The notes: generated by a model from the sequence alone, not told the origin. Counted from the first letter of the stretch, positions 23,812 to 33,443 are shown. The stretch is 53,402 nucleotides of DNA from Olsenella uli (GCF_016900775.1 NZ_JACJKN010000018.1:1-53402); one strand, 5' to 3'. Made by a program: numbers and translations.

Positions 23812-24600
23812 ATGCCGATCGGTCCCGCACGCATGCCCATCATGGATCATCTGGGCGAACTGAGGCGCCGCGTCACGATCATCGTGGTCGCGGTCATCGT
23901 CTGCGCGCTCATCGTCTACATGGCCACGCCCACGCTGATCGAGCTCATGATGGGCCAGATCGAGTCCGCCATGCGCGGGCAGGAGCTCGTGGTCATCTCG
24001 GTGCTCGGCGGCTTCACCATCCGCTTCAAGGTCGCCCTGTTCTTCTCGGTGATCATCTGCTGCCCGATCATCATCTGGGAGATCATGGCCTTCTTCCTGC
24101 CGGCGCTCAAGCCCAAGGAGCGCAAGTGGGTCGTGCCGACCGTCGCCGCCATGGTGGCGCTCTTCTTCCTGGGCATGATCTTCTGCTTCTTTGTCATCCA
24201 GCCGGCGGCCTTTGGCTGGCTGCTCGACCAGTCCTTCGAGATCGGCGCCATCATGCCCAACGCGGAGGACTACCTGGACATCTACATGCTGCTGGAGATC
24301 GGCTTTGGCATCGCCTTCCAGCTGCCGCTGGTGATCTTCTACCTCTCCGTCTTCCACCTCGTGCCGTACAAGACGTTCCGCGCGCAGTGGCGCTTCGTGT
24401 ACGTGGGCCTCATGGTGCTCTCCGCCGTGGTCACGCCGGACGCCTCGCCCATGACCATGATTCTCATGTTCGCCGCCCTCATCGGCCTCTACGAGGTCGC
24501 GCTCGCCGTGGCGCGCTTCATCATCGTGGCGCGCGACGGCAAGGAGGCCCTCAAGTGGAGCCGCGAGGACTACGAGCAGCACGAGTTTGACAAGCAGTAA
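23812..24600 (+). CDS. tatC: Sec-independent protein translocase TatC
   Basis: A 262-residue, six-helix TatC: N-terminal MDHLGELRRRVTI (the LGELRRR signature), the periplasmic-loop FFLPALKPKERKW, EDYLDIYMLLEIGFGIAFQLPLVIF and the P-D rich VVTPDASPMTMIL motif. It recognises twin-arginine signal peptides and, with TatA/B just upstream, exports folded proteins. GAAGGAGGCG lies about 7 bases before ATG 23812. Confidence 0.96.
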   Translation: MPIGPARMPIMDHLGELRRRVTIIVVAVIVCALIVYMATPTLIELMMGQIESAMRGQELVVISVLGGFTIRFKVALFFSVIICCPIIIWEIMAFFLPALKPKERKWVVPTVAAMVALFFLGMIFCFFVIQPAAFGWLLDQSFEIGAIMPNAEDYLDIYMLLEIGFGIAFQLPLVIFYLSVFHLVPYKTFRAQWRFVYVGLMVLSAVVTPDASPMTMILMFAALIGLYEVALAVARFIIVARDGKEALKWSREDYEQHEFDKQ

Positions 24601-24603
24601 GGA

Positions 24604-27111
24604 ATGCCCTTGAAGCTCATCGTCACCGAGAAGAACGACGCCGCCCAGCAGATCGCCCGCCTGCTCTCCGAGTCGGGCAAGCCCACGGCCGACAAGGTCT
24701 ACAACACCCCGGTCTACCGCTTCCGCATGGGCGGGGAGGACTGCGTGACCATCGGCCTGCGCGGGCACATCCTGAAGGTGGACTTCCCGGTGCAGCTGAC
24801 CTTCGACGACAAGAACGGCTGGCAGGGCCTCACGGCCGACGGCGAGCTCATTCCCGCCGACGTTCCGGACGGCCTGGCGCGCCCGCCGTACAAGTCCCGC
24901 CGCAAGCCCTTCCTCGCGGACGGCGTGGACCTCAAGGGCTGGAAGATCGCCAGCCTGCCGTACCTGGTGTGGGCGCCCATCGAGAAGCTCCCGGCCGAGA
25001 AGGAGATCATCCGCGCCCTCAAGAACCTCGCCAAGAAGGCTGACAGCGTGGTCATTGGCACGGACTTCGACCGCGAGGGCGAGCTCATCGGCTCAGACGC
25101 CCTGCGCCAGATCCGCGAGGTCGCGCCCGACGTGCCCGTCTCGCGCGCCCGCTACTCCGCCTTCACCAAGGCCGAGATCGACCACGCCTTCGCCAACCTC
25201 GTGAGCCTCGACCAGGACCTTGCCGACGCCGGCGAGTCCCGCCAGTACATCGACCTCATCTGGGGCGCCGTCCTCACCCGCTACCTCACGGCGGCGCGCT
25301 GGAGCGGCCTTGGCAACGTGCGCTCGGCCGGCCGCGTCCAGACGCCCACGCTCGCCCTCGTGGTGGAGCGCGAGCGCGAGCGGCTTGCCTTCAAGCCGGA
25401 GGACTACTGGGTCATCCAGGGCCAGGGCGAGAAGGACGGCGCGGACTTCCGCATCGCGCACGCGACCGGCCGCTTCTGGGAGAAGGACGCTGCCGACGCC
25501 GCGTACGGACACGTGGCGGACGCCACCGAGGGCCGCGTCACGGCCGTCGAGCGCAAGAGCCGCACGCAGCGCCCGCCCGCGCCGTTCAACACCACCTCGC
25601 TCCAGGCCGCCGCCGCGGCCGAGGGCATCAGCCCGGCGCGCACGATGCGCCTCGCCGAGAGCCTCTACATGGACGGCCTCATCTCCTACCCGCGTGTGGA
25701 CAACACGGTCTACCCCTCCTCGCTCGACCTGCGCGACTGCGTGCGTACGCTCTCCAAGGTCCCGCAGTACGCCGGCACCTGCCAGGCGCTGCTCTCCCAG
25801 GGCAAGCTCACCGCCACGCGCGGCAAGCAGGAGACCACCGACCACCCGCCAATCTACCCCACGGCGGCCGCCTCGCCGGACGCGCTCCAGCCCGCCGCGT
25901 GGAAGCTCTACAACCTCATCGCGCGGCGCTTCCTGGCCACGCTCATGGGCCCGGCCACGATTGAGGGGACCAAGGTCTCGATCGACGTCGCGGGCGAGCC
26001 CTTCACGGTCTCGGGCTCCGTGCTCGCGAGCCCCGGCTTCCGCGCGATCTACCCCTACGGCCTCAAGAAGGACGACCAGCTCCCGGCCCTTGCCGAGGGC
26101 GACGTGGTGGGCGTCTCCCAGATGGAGCTCCTGGCCAAGCAGACCGAGCCGCCCGCGCGCTACAGCCAGGGCAAGCTCATCCAGGAGATGGAGAAGCGCG
26201 GCCTCGGCACCAAGTCCACGCGCGCGAGCATCATCGACACCCTCTACGAGCGCAAGTACTTCCGCGGCGACCCGGTGGAGCCGAGCCAGCTCGGCATGGC
26301 CATCATCGACGCGCTGACCCAGTACGCGCCGCGCATCACCAGCCCGGACATGACGGCCGAGCTCGAGGACGACATGACCAAGGTGGCCGACGGTGCCCAG
26401 ACGCAGGAGCAGGTCGTGAACCACTCGCGGGCGCTGCTCGCCGGCCTCATGGACGCCCTCGTGGAGCACACCGACGACCTCTCCGAGCAGATCGCCGACG
26501 CCGTGACCGCGGACGCCAAGATCGGCGTCTGCCCCAAGTGCGGCAAGGACCTCGTGGTCAAGAGCTCGGCCAAGACGCGCGGCAGCTTCGTGGGCTGCAT
26601 GGGCTGGCCGGACTGCGACGTCACCTACCCGCTCCCGCAGGGCAAGATCATCGCCCTCGAGGGCGAGGCCGCGGTCTGCCCGGAGTGCGGCGCGCCGCGC
26701 GTGAAGGTGCAGCCGTTCCGCAGCCGCGCCTACGAGGTCTGCGTGAACCCGGCCTGCGCCACCAACCGCGAGCCCGACGTCGACGTGGGGGCGTGCCCCG
26801 CGTGCGCCGCGGCCGGGCGCGAGGGGCGCCTCGTGGCCCACAAGTCCGAGAAGAGCGGCAAGCGCTTCATCCGCTGCACCAACTACGACGAGTGCGGGAC
26901 CAGCTACCCGCTGCCCGCCCGCGGCGCGCTCGAGGCCACCGGCGAGACCTGCCCGGACTGCGGAGCGCCGCTCGTGGTGGTGACCACCGCGCGCGGGCCG
27001 TGGAAGCTCTGCCCCAACATGGACTGCCCGGGGCGCGAGAAGAAGGCCGCGTCGCCGCGGCGCGGCGGCCGTCGTGCTGGGGGCGCCCGCGGGTCCCGAA
27101 AGAAGTCCTAG
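24604..27111 (+). CDS. topA: DNA topoisomerase I (type IA) with zinc-ribbon tail
   Basis: An 835-residue type IA topoisomerase. N-terminal Toprim begins KLIVTEKNDAAQQIARLL and has the metal-binding DFDREGELIG; the active-site tyrosine is Y362 in LISYPRVDNT; GLGTKSTRASIIDTLYERKY is the conserved C-terminal core helix. Four cysteine clusters follow (CPKCGKD, CPECGAP, CPACAAAGRE/CTNYDECG, CPDCGAP/CPNMDC). The N-terminal wording (VTEKNDAAQQIA, SEKP-like) and fold order resemble archaeal TopA more than the usual bacterial MGKKLVIVESP start, which hints at transfer or a lineage-specific replacement. ATG 24604 lies 3 bases after tatC. It removes negative supercoils. Confidence 0.93.
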   Translation: MPLKLIVTEKNDAAQQIARLLSESGKPTADKVYNTPVYRFRMGGEDCVTIGLRGHILKVDFPVQLTFDDKNGWQGLTADGELIPADVPDGLARPPYKSRRKPFLADGVDLKGWKIASLPYLVWAPIEKLPAEKEIIRALKNLAKKADSVVIGTDFDREGELIGSDALRQIREVAPDVPVSRARYSAFTKAEIDHAFANLVSLDQDLADAGESRQYIDLIWGAVLTRYLTAARWSGLGNVRSAGRVQTPTLALVVERERERLAFKPEDYWVIQGQGEKDGADFRIAHATGRFWEKDAADAAYGHVADATEGRVTAVERKSRTQRPPAPFNTTSLQAAAAAEGISPARTMRLAESLYMDGLISYPRVDNTVYPSSLDLRDCVRTLSKVPQYAGTCQALLSQGKLTATRGKQETTDHPPIYPTAAASPDALQPAAWKLYNLIARRFLATLMGPATIEGTKVSIDVAGEPFTVSGSVLASPGFRAIYPYGLKKDDQLPALAEGDVVGVSQMELLAKQTEPPARYSQGKLIQEMEKRGLGTKSTRASIIDTLYERKYFRGDPVEPSQLGMAIIDALTQYAPRITSPDMTAELEDDMTKVADGAQTQEQVVNHSRALLAGLMDALVEHTDDLSEQIADAVTADAKIGVCPKCGKDLVVKSSAKTRGSFVGCMGWPDCDVTYPLPQGKIIALEGEAAVCPECGAPRVKVQPFRSRAYEVCVNPACATNREPDVDVGACPACAAAGREGRLVAHKSEKSGKRFIRCTNYDECGTSYPLPARGALEATGETCPDCGAPLVVVTTARGPWKLCPNMDCPGREKKAASPRRGGRRAGGARGSRKKS

Positions 27112-27201
27112 CGAGCACGGGGTCGAGGTCCTTCTCGGCCCCGCGTTTTTTGCGGCGCGTTCGGCCCCGCGTTCTTCTCGCCCCCTCCGGAATCGCCCGC
27201 G

Positions 27202-27340
27202 ATTGGGCATATGGTTTGATGTTGAGCCCGCACTCGATGGCCTCGCGGGAGAATGCGGGCAGAGAAAGTGCAGGTCAGGGCCTCGGGCAAATGGAGTGCG
27301 GCCCGGGAGTGCGGCCTCAGCATCAAGGATGCCACCCAAT
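27202..27340. repeat. Imperfect inverted-repeat element in a 327-base gap
   Basis: The gap 27112-27438 contains ATTGGG...TTGATGTTGAG (27202-27226) facing CTCAGCATCAAGGATGCCAC... (27316-27340), whose complement begins ATTGGGTGGCATCCTTGATG. The same ATTGGGTGGCATnnTTGATG unit occurs three times at 47279-47402. An inner GCCCGCA/TGCGGGC pair lies between. The dispersed 12-mer precedes it (27171-27182), and GACAAT at 27399 may be the -10 of the glycosidase gene. No gene is present. Confidence 0.65.
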
Positions 27341-27438
27341 AGCGGGACGCGCGCGGCTGTCCGCCGCCCCCTGCGCCCCGAGGCGCCGGGGTATGTGCGA
27401 CAATCGGGCCATGTTGGACGCCGCGGCGGGAGGACGAG

Positions 27439-29283
27439 ATGCTGGACCTGAGGCGCGTGCTCAAGAGCAAGCCCAAGCCGCCGGAGAACGTGGAGCTCAC
27501 GCCGCTCTGGACCCCGTGGGGCGAGAAGATCGCGGCGGGCCGCGCGGTCCCGGCGGGCGAGAAGGACCTCGATCCGCCGTCCCACCCCCGGCCGCTTCTG
27601 GCCCGGGGCGCCTGGACCTCCCTCAACGGCATCTGGGAGTGCGCCTTCGCCCCCGCGCCGGACGCCGCCACGGCCTGGCGGACCGCCCCTGTCCCGGACG
27701 GGCCCTGGGAGCCGGTCCGCGTGCCCTTCTCGCCCGAGGCGCCGCTCTCCGGCATGGGCCGCCAGCTCCGCCCGGACGAGCTCCTCTGGTACCGCCGCCC
27801 CCTCGAGGCGCCGGCGCTTGGCCCGGGAGAGCGCCTCGTCCTGCACCTCGACGCCGTCGACTGGGCCTGCGCGGTCTACGTGAACGGCGTCCGCGTGGCC
27901 GAGCACACGGGCGGCTACCTGCCCTTCTCCGCAGACGTCACGGACGCGCTGCGTCCCGGCGAGAAGAACGGGCTCGCCGTGTGCGTCCACGACCCGTCCG
28001 ATGCCGGCACGCAGCTCCGCGGCAAGCAGCGCCTTGCGCGGGGCGGCATCTGGTACACGGCCCAGAGCGGCATCTGGCGCGATGCCTGGTACGAGGTCGT
28101 GCCCGCCGCGCGCGTGACGTCGCTCGCCGCCGAGGCGCGCCCCGCCGAGGGGCGGGTCCTGCTCGCCGTCGGCGTGGCGGGGGAGGGGACGGTGACGGCC
28201 CGCGTCCTGGACGGGGGCTCGGAGGTGGCCCGCGGCTCGGCGCCGGTGCGCGAGGGCCGCTGCGAGCTTGCCCTCGACGTCCCCGCGCCGCGCCTCTGGA
28301 GCCCGGCCGACCCGCATCTCTATGACATCGAGCTCGCCTTTGGCGCCGACCGCGTCCGCAGCTACTGCGCCTTCCGCACGGTGGAGGTGCGCCCGGACGC
28401 GCGCGGCGTCCCCCGTGTGCACCTCAACGGCGAGCCCCTCTTCCTGCGCGGCGTGCTCGACCAGGGCTGGTGGCCGGACGGCCTCATGACGCCGCCCTCG
28501 GAGGCGGCGCTCGCCCATGACGTCCGCGCGGCGTGCGAGCTGGGCTTCAACCTGCTGCGCATGCACATCAAGGTCGAGCAGCCGCGCTTCTACGCCCTGT
28601 GCGACCGGGAGGGCATGCTCGTCTGGCAGGACATGGTCTCCGGCGGCGGCCCCTACAGCGCGCTTCACACGAGCTACGTGCCCACGCTCCTGCGCGCGAG
28701 CTGGACGCGCCGCACCGACGAGGGCCCGCGCGCCCGCCGGAGGCTCTCCGCGGCAGACCCGGCCTACCGCCGTGAGTGGCGCGAGACCTGCGCCGGCACG
28801 GTGGGCCTGCTCGCGGGGTACCCCAGCGTGATTGGCTGGACGCTCTTCAACGAGGGCTGGGGCCAGTTTGACGCGCGCGCCGCGTGCGACGCCGTGCGCG
28901 CGCTCGACCCCACGCGCCCCGTGAGCGCCACGAGCGGCTGGTACGACCGCGCCTGCGGCGACCTCTTCAGCGTGCACAACTACTTCCGCCCGCTCGAGGT
29001 CTGGCCCGACCGCGCCCGGCCGCGGCGCGCCTTCGTGATCTCCGAGTTCGGCGGCGTGAGCTGGGCCGTCCCCGGGCACGTCTCGCTCGGGACGTCCTAC
29101 GGCTACGAGGCGGCCTCCGGGGCCGCCGACTTTGCGCGCGAGGTCCGCGGGCTTCTCGCCCGGGCGGACGCGCTCGAGGCCGAGGGCCTCGCCGGCTACG
29201 TCTACACCCAGCTCAGCGACGTGGAGGAGGAGACCAACGGCCTTCTCACCTACGACCGCCGCGTGAACAAGCTCCTAACCTGA
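27439..29283 (+). CDS. Glycoside hydrolase family 2 (beta-galactosidase/glucuronidase-like)
   Basis: A 614-residue GH2 enzyme: N-terminal jelly-roll (LNGIWECAF, LWYRRPLE, VYVNGVRVAEHTGGYLPF, DVTDALRPGEKN), an immunoglobulin-like middle, and a TIM barrel starting HLNGEPLFLRGVLDQGWWPDG. The acid/base is Glu472 in LFNEGWGQFD and the nucleophile Glu536 in VISEFGGVS, both in family context. No signal peptide, so it is intracellular and acts on imported oligosaccharides or glycosides; exact sugar unknown. Shorter than LacZ and lacking its C-terminal domain. Two copies of the dispersed 12-mer encode GEKD and GEKN in loops (27556, 27958). GGGAGGACG precedes ATG 27439. Confidence 0.9.
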   Translation: MLDLRRVLKSKPKPPENVELTPLWTPWGEKIAAGRAVPAGEKDLDPPSHPRPLLARGAWTSLNGIWECAFAPAPDAATAWRTAPVPDGPWEPVRVPFSPEAPLSGMGRQLRPDELLWYRRPLEAPALGPGERLVLHLDAVDWACAVYVNGVRVAEHTGGYLPFSADVTDALRPGEKNGLAVCVHDPSDAGTQLRGKQRLARGGIWYTAQSGIWRDAWYEVVPAARVTSLAAEARPAEGRVLLAVGVAGEGTVTARVLDGGSEVARGSAPVREGRCELALDVPAPRLWSPADPHLYDIELAFGADRVRSYCAFRTVEVRPDARGVPRVHLNGEPLFLRGVLDQGWWPDGLMTPPSEAALAHDVRAACELGFNLLRMHIKVEQPRFYALCDREGMLVWQDMVSGGGPYSALHTSYVPTLLRASWTRRTDEGPRARRRLSAADPAYRREWRETCAGTVGLLAGYPSVIGWTLFNEGWGQFDARAACDAVRALDPTRPVSATSGWYDRACGDLFSVHNYFRPLEVWPDRARPRRAFVISEFGGVSWAVPGHVSLGTSYGYEAASGAADFAREVRGLLARADALEAEGLAGYVYTQLSDVEEETNGLLTYDRRVNKLLT

Positions 29284-29307
29284 CAAAGGTGTCAGGGGCG
29301 TTTGTCA
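29281..29307. repeat. 27-base palindromic repeat, copy 1
   Basis: TGACAAAGGTGTCAGGGGCG and a final TTTGTCA: arms TGACAAA/TTTGTCA enclose a GC-rich core. The first three bases are the glycosidase stop codon. A second copy, 25 of 27 bases identical in opposite orientation, sits inside the transglutaminase-like gene at 37314-37340. Confidence 0.8.
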
Positions 29308-29375
29308 TGACCGCGCGCCCGGGCGCTGCGGCGCGGTATGCTCTTCGGTGACCAAACGCGACGAGAGGGGACGCC

Positions 29376-29999
29376 ATGAAGGTACTGCTGGTCAACGGAA
29401 GTCCGCACGAGCACGGCTGCACGGACCGCGCGCTCCAGGAGGTGGCGGGCGCGCTCGAGGCCGAGGGCGTAGAGACGGAGATCTTCTGGATTGGCCCGCG
29501 CCCGGTGGGCGGGTGCGCGGCCTGCGGCGCGTGCGGGAAGCTCGGCCGCTGCGCCTTCGAGGACGGCGGCGTCAACGAGTTTGCGGCCAAGGCCGCGGAC
29601 GCCGACGGCTTTGTCTTCGGCGCGCCAACGCACTACGCGCACGCCGGGGCGTCGCTGCTCGGCTTCATGGACCGGCTCTTCTACTCGGCGGGCGCGGCGT
29701 TTGCCCACAAGCCGGCCGCGGCCGTGACCTCGGCTAGGCGCGCCGGCACCACCACGGCGCTCGCGGACATCGAGAAGTTCTTCACCATCTCGCAGATGCC
29801 CATCGTGAGCAGCCGCTACTGGAACATGGTCCACGGCAACAGCGCCGAGGAGGCCGCGCAGGACGCCGAGGGCCTCTGGACCATGCGCCAGCTCGGGCGC
29901 AACATGGCGTGGCTGCTCGGGTGCATCGAGGCCGGCCGCGCGGCGGGCGTCCCCGCGCCGGCGAGCGAGCCCGGCGTGCGGACGAACTTCATCCGCTAG
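29376..29999 (+). CDS. NADPH-dependent FMN reductase (flavodoxin-fold)
   Basis: A 207-residue flavodoxin-like reductase: KVLLVNGSPHEHGCTDRALQ (FMN phosphate loop), GGCAACGACGKLGRCAFED (cysteine-rich segment seen in iron-sulfur-flavoprotein relatives), and DGFVFGAPTHYAHAGASLLGFMDR (second FMN loop). It belongs to the NADPH-dependent FMN reductase/multimeric flavodoxin family; physiological acceptor unknown. The CAACGACGK cysteines match those used in ISF-type proteins but lack the full compact spacing. AGAGGGGACGCC precedes ATG 29376. Single gene. Confidence 0.87.
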   Translation: MKVLLVNGSPHEHGCTDRALQEVAGALEAEGVETEIFWIGPRPVGGCAACGACGKLGRCAFEDGGVNEFAAKAADADGFVFGAPTHYAHAGASLLGFMDRLFYSAGAAFAHKPAAAVTSARRAGTTTALADIEKFFTISQMPIVSSRYWNMVHGNSAEEAAQDAEGLWTMRQLGRNMAWLLGCIEAGRAAGVPAPASEPGVRTNFIR

Positions 30000-30166
30000 G
30001 CGCGGCGCCACAGATCATCGGGCCCCTCTCGGCTCGCCTCGGCGCGCGGCGAGAAGAACCGGCGAGAAGGGCGGCCCGCCCTGGCACCGTGGTTTTCTCG
30101 CGGGCCGGGGCGGGGCATGCCCGGACGCGCTACCATGGAAAGACTACGGACCCACGGAGGGGGCAC

Positions 30167-30784
30167 ATGGCGCGCGGCATCTTCATCACGCTCGAGGGGG
30201 CTGACGGCTGCGGAAAGTCGACGCAGGCCGAGCTGCTGGCGGAGGTTCTTCTCGCCCGCGGGCGCGAGGTCGTGCGCCTGCGCGAGCCGGGCGGCACCCC
30301 CATCTCCGAGAAGATCCGCGCGCTCCTTCTGGATTCGGCCAACGCGGAGATGGTGCCGGAGGCGGAGCTTCTGCTCTACGAGGCCAGCCGCGCGCAGCTC
30401 ACGCGCCAGGTGATCGAGCCGGCCCTCGCGCGCGGTGCCGTCGTCCTGTGCGACCGCTACTACGACTCCACCTATGCCTACCAGGCCGGCGGCCGCGGGC
30501 TGGACGAGACGCTCGTCCGCCAGTCCAACGTCCTCGGCAGCTGCGGGCGCGTGCCCGACCGCACGCTCGTGCTCGACCTTGATCCCGCGATCGGCTACGC
30601 GCGCGCCACGGCCGGCGGCGCCGACCGCATGGAGGCCGAGGGGCTTGCCTTCCAGGAGCGCGTCCGCGCGGCCTACCTGCGCCTTGCGGCCGAGGAGCCG
30701 GCCCGCGTGCGCGTGGTGGATGCCGCGGGTGAGAAGGACGCGGTCACGGCCCGCCTGGCCGCCGCGCTGGGGGACCTGCTGTGA
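30167..30784 (+). CDS. tmk: Thymidylate kinase
   Basis: A 205-residue dTMP kinase: P-loop LEGADGCGKSTQ, LREPGGTPISEKIRALLL (DR/E-P-G motif), CDRYYDSTYAYQAGGRGL (DRY motif) and a lid ending RVRAAYLRLA. It phosphorylates dTMP to dTDP. GGAGGGGGC precedes ATG 30167. Its TGA overlaps the holB start as GTGA, and tmk-holB-ricT is the conserved bacterial order. The dispersed 12-mer is read as Val-Leu-Leu-Ala at 30245. Confidence 0.96.
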   Translation: MARGIFITLEGADGCGKSTQAELLAEVLLARGREVVRLREPGGTPISEKIRALLLDSANAEMVPEAELLLYEASRAQLTRQVIEPALARGAVVLCDRYYDSTYAYQAGGRGLDETLVRQSNVLGSCGRVPDRTLVLDLDPAIGYARATAGGADRMEAEGLAFQERVRAAYLRLAAEEPARVRVVDAAGEKDAVTARLAAALGDLL

Positions 30785-31950
30785 GCGCCGCCCAGAGCAC
30801 CGCCAGCGCCGGTGCCCCGGCCGTCCCCGCCGCGCTCGACGCCCTCGCCGACCAGCCGCGCGTGCGCGACCTCCTTGCCACCGCGGTGGCGGAGGGCCGC
30901 CTCTCCCACGCCTACCTCTTCGTGGGCGCGCCCGGCTCCGGCAAGCACGAGGCGGCCGAGGCGCTCGCCGAGTGCGTGGTCTGCCCCCACGGCGGGGACG
31001 CCACCTGCGACGAGTGCCGCCGCGTGCGCCATCGCACGCACCCGGACGTCCGCTGGCTCAGGCCGGGGAGCGCCACGGGCTACCTCGTGGCCCAGGTTCG
31101 CGAGGTCATCGAGGACGCGAGCCTCGCCCCCGTGCGCGCCCGCACCAAGGTCTACGTGCTCGAGCGCGCCGAGCTCCTGCGCGGCACGGCGGCAAACGCC
31201 CTGCTCAAGACCCTCGAGGAACCGCCCGAGGGCGTGATGTTCATCCTCTGCGCCCGCACCACGGCCTCAATGCTGCCCACCATCGTCTCCCGCTGCCAGC
31301 AGGTGCCCTTCCGCGCGGTCTCGCTGGACGAGGGCGTGGACGCCGTCATGCGCTCCTGCGCCGCCACGCGGGAGGAGGCGCGCGTGGCCCTCGCCGTGGC
31401 GGGCACGCCCGCGCGCGCGACGGAGTTTCTGCAGTCGACGGGCCGCCGCCAGGTGCGCCGCCTTGTGGTGGGCACGCTCGACGCGCTCGCCCGCGACGAC
31501 TCGTGGGACGTGCTCCTGGCCGCGCGCGAGCTCGTGGCCGCCGTGGCCGTGCCGCTCGCCGACGTCAAGGAGGCCCAGGAGGCCGCCCTGCAGGAGAGCC
31601 AGGACTTCCTCACCGCCGCCGCCCTCAAGCAGGTGGAGGACGCCAACAAGCGCGAGCTCACCGCGCGGGAGCGTTCGGGTATGATGGAGGCCCTGACCGC
31701 GGCCGAGTCCGTCCTGCGCGACGTGCTCGTCCGCTGCGAGGGGGTCGGCCAGCCCATCGTCAACGAGGACGCGGCCGCCACCGTGGACCGCATCGCCGCC
31801 GGCTGCGACACCGCCGGCGCGCTCAGGGCGCTCGGGGCCGTGGCGCGCGCTGCGGACGACCTCGCCCACAACGTATCGCCGCAGCTGACCCTCGAGGTCA
31901 TGCTGCTTTCCGTCAAGGAGGCACTCGCATGCCCACCGTCATCCCGGTGA
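30781..31950 (+). CDS. holB: DNA polymerase III delta-prime subunit
   Basis: A 389-residue clamp-loader subunit: SHAYLFVGAPGSGKHEAAEALA (P-loop), zinc-module cysteines CPHGGDATCDECRRV, RTKVYVLERAELLRGTAANA, LLKTLEEPPEGVMFIL and the SRC motif IVSRCQQVPF. It couples ATP hydrolysis to loading of the sliding clamp. GTG 30781 overlaps tmk by 4 bases. The C-terminal collar domain includes the ERSGMMEAL region. Confidence 0.93.
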   Translation: MSAAQSTASAGAPAVPAALDALADQPRVRDLLATAVAEGRLSHAYLFVGAPGSGKHEAAEALAECVVCPHGGDATCDECRRVRHRTHPDVRWLRPGSATGYLVAQVREVIEDASLAPVRARTKVYVLERAELLRGTAANALLKTLEEPPEGVMFILCARTTASMLPTIVSRCQQVPFRAVSLDEGVDAVMRSCAATREEARVALAVAGTPARATEFLQSTGRRQVRRLVVGTLDALARDDSWDVLLAARELVAAVAVPLADVKEAQEAALQESQDFLTAAALKQVEDANKRELTARERSGMMEALTAAESVLRDVLVRCEGVGQPIVNEDAAATVDRIAAGCDTAGALRALGAVARAADDLAHNVSPQLTLEVMLLSVKEALACPPSSR

Positions 31951-33443
31951 AGTTCACCTATGCCGCCCGCGACTTCTGGTTCAGCCCGGCGGGCACCGGC
32001 GCCCAGGAGGGCGACCACGTCATCTGCCAGACCGAGCGCGGCCGCGAGATCGGCCTTGCCACCGCGGACGCCCGCGAGGTGAGCGAGGAGGAGCTCGCCG
32101 GCACCATCGGCCACGCCACCCTGCGCGACGTGGTGCGTATCGCCACCGAGGACGACCTCGCGCGCGCCGAGCGCCTGGCCCATCGCGGCGAGGACTCCAT
32201 GCCCGCCTTCCGCCGGCACGTCAAGGAGTCGGGGCTGGACATGAAGCCCGTGGGCGTGGAGTACCTCTTCGACGGCGAGAAGGCCGTCTGCTACTTCGCC
32301 GCCGAGGAGCGCGTGGACTTTCGCCAGCTCGTGCGCGACCTCTCGCGCGAGTTCCACGTCCGCATTGACATGCGCCAGATCGGCGTGCGCGAGGAGGCCG
32401 CCATCGTGGGCGGCTACGGCCACTGTGGCCAGGAGCTCTGCTGCCGCCGCTTTGCCACGGGCTTCGACCCGGTCTCCATCCGCATGGCCAAGGAGCAGGA
32501 CCTCCCGCTCAACTCCACCAAGATCTCCGGCGCGTGCGGGCGGCTCATGTGTTGCCTGCGCTACGAGTTCGAGGCCTACCGCGACTTCAAGGGCCGCGCA
32601 CCCAAGCGCAACGCCGTGATCGACACGCCGCTCGGTAAGGGCAAGATCGTGGAGTACGACACGCCCAAGGAGCAGATCGTCCTGCGCCTTGAGAGCGGAA
32701 AGCAGATTCGCGTGGCGCTTGCGGACATGACCGCCTCCGAGGCCGCGCACAAGAAGAGCGAGGAGCTCGGCTGCCCGTGCCGCCCGGACACCGTCACGCG
32801 CGAGGTTCTGGACCGCCTGGAGTCCCCGGACGTGCAGATGGCCCTCGCCGAGCTGGACCGCAAGATGGGCGTGCTGCCCGAGCAGGGGCCGGATGCCTCG
32901 GACATCTTCGTGGAGCCCAAGCGCAAGCGCCGTCGCCCCTCCAACGGGGCCCCGGCCGGTGAGAAGGGCCCACAGGGCGAGAAGAACGCGCGGCGCGAGG
33001 CCGGCACGCCCTCCGGCGACGAGGCGCCCGCGCGCAGGCGCCGCAAGCGCCGCCCGGGTGATGGCGGGGGAGCGGCCGCCCCGGCGCCCGCGCACATGGC
33101 GCCCGAGGCGGGGGCGGGCTCTGCGCCCGCGCGCCGTCGTCGTCACCACCAGGCTGCGGAGGGCGCCGCGGAGGCGGGCGCCGCCAGTGGGCAGCAGCCC
33201 GTCAAGCGCACCCGCCGGCCCGGCGACAAGGGCGGCCAGGCCGAGAAGGGCGCGCAGCCGCGCGGCATGCAGCCCTCGCGCAAGAAGCGCGCCCAGCAGC
33301 AGGGCAAGGCCGGCGAGCACGGGCCGCAGGCCGCGCGTCCGCAGGGGGCCGATGACGCCTCCAAGCCGCGTCGCCGTCGCCGTCGCGGGGGGCGTGGGCG
33401 CGGTGGCGCCGGCGCCGAGGGCGGCGCGTCAGCGGGCGAGTAG
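31929..33443 (+). CDS. ricT: PSP1-domain protein RicT/YaaT with long basic tail
   Basis: A 504-residue protein. Residues 1-280 form the PSP1 domain of RicT: VKFTYAARDFWFSP, VIRGREIGLATAD-like region, VGGYGHCGQELCCRRFATGF and KISGACGRLMCCLRYEFEAY (the conserved cysteine pairs that ligate Fe-S in the Ric complex). The remaining ~200 residues are a disordered Arg/Lys/Ala/Gly tail (RKRRRPSNG, RRRRRRGGRGRGG), absent from B. subtilis YaaT and suggestive of RNA binding. In Bacillus the Ric complex stimulates RNase Y-dependent RNA maturation. It overlaps holB by 22 bases. The tail contains two Gly-Glu-Lys units from the dispersed motif. Confidence 0.9.
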   Translation: MPTVIPVKFTYAARDFWFSPAGTGAQEGDHVICQTERGREIGLATADAREVSEEELAGTIGHATLRDVVRIATEDDLARAERLAHRGEDSMPAFRRHVKESGLDMKPVGVEYLFDGEKAVCYFAAEERVDFRQLVRDLSREFHVRIDMRQIGVREEAAIVGGYGHCGQELCCRRFATGFDPVSIRMAKEQDLPLNSTKISGACGRLMCCLRYEFEAYRDFKGRAPKRNAVIDTPLGKGKIVEYDTPKEQIVLRLESGKQIRVALADMTASEAAHKKSEELGCPCRPDTVTREVLDRLESPDVQMALAELDRKMGVLPEQGPDASDIFVEPKRKRRRPSNGAPAGEKGPQGEKNARREAGTPSGDEAPARRRRKRRPGDGGGAAAPAPAHMAPEAGAGSAPARRRRHHQAAEGAAEAGAASGQQPVKRTRRPGDKGGQAEKGAQPRGMQPSRKKRAQQQGKAGEHGPQAARPQGADDASKPRRRRRRGGRGRGGAGAEGGASAGE

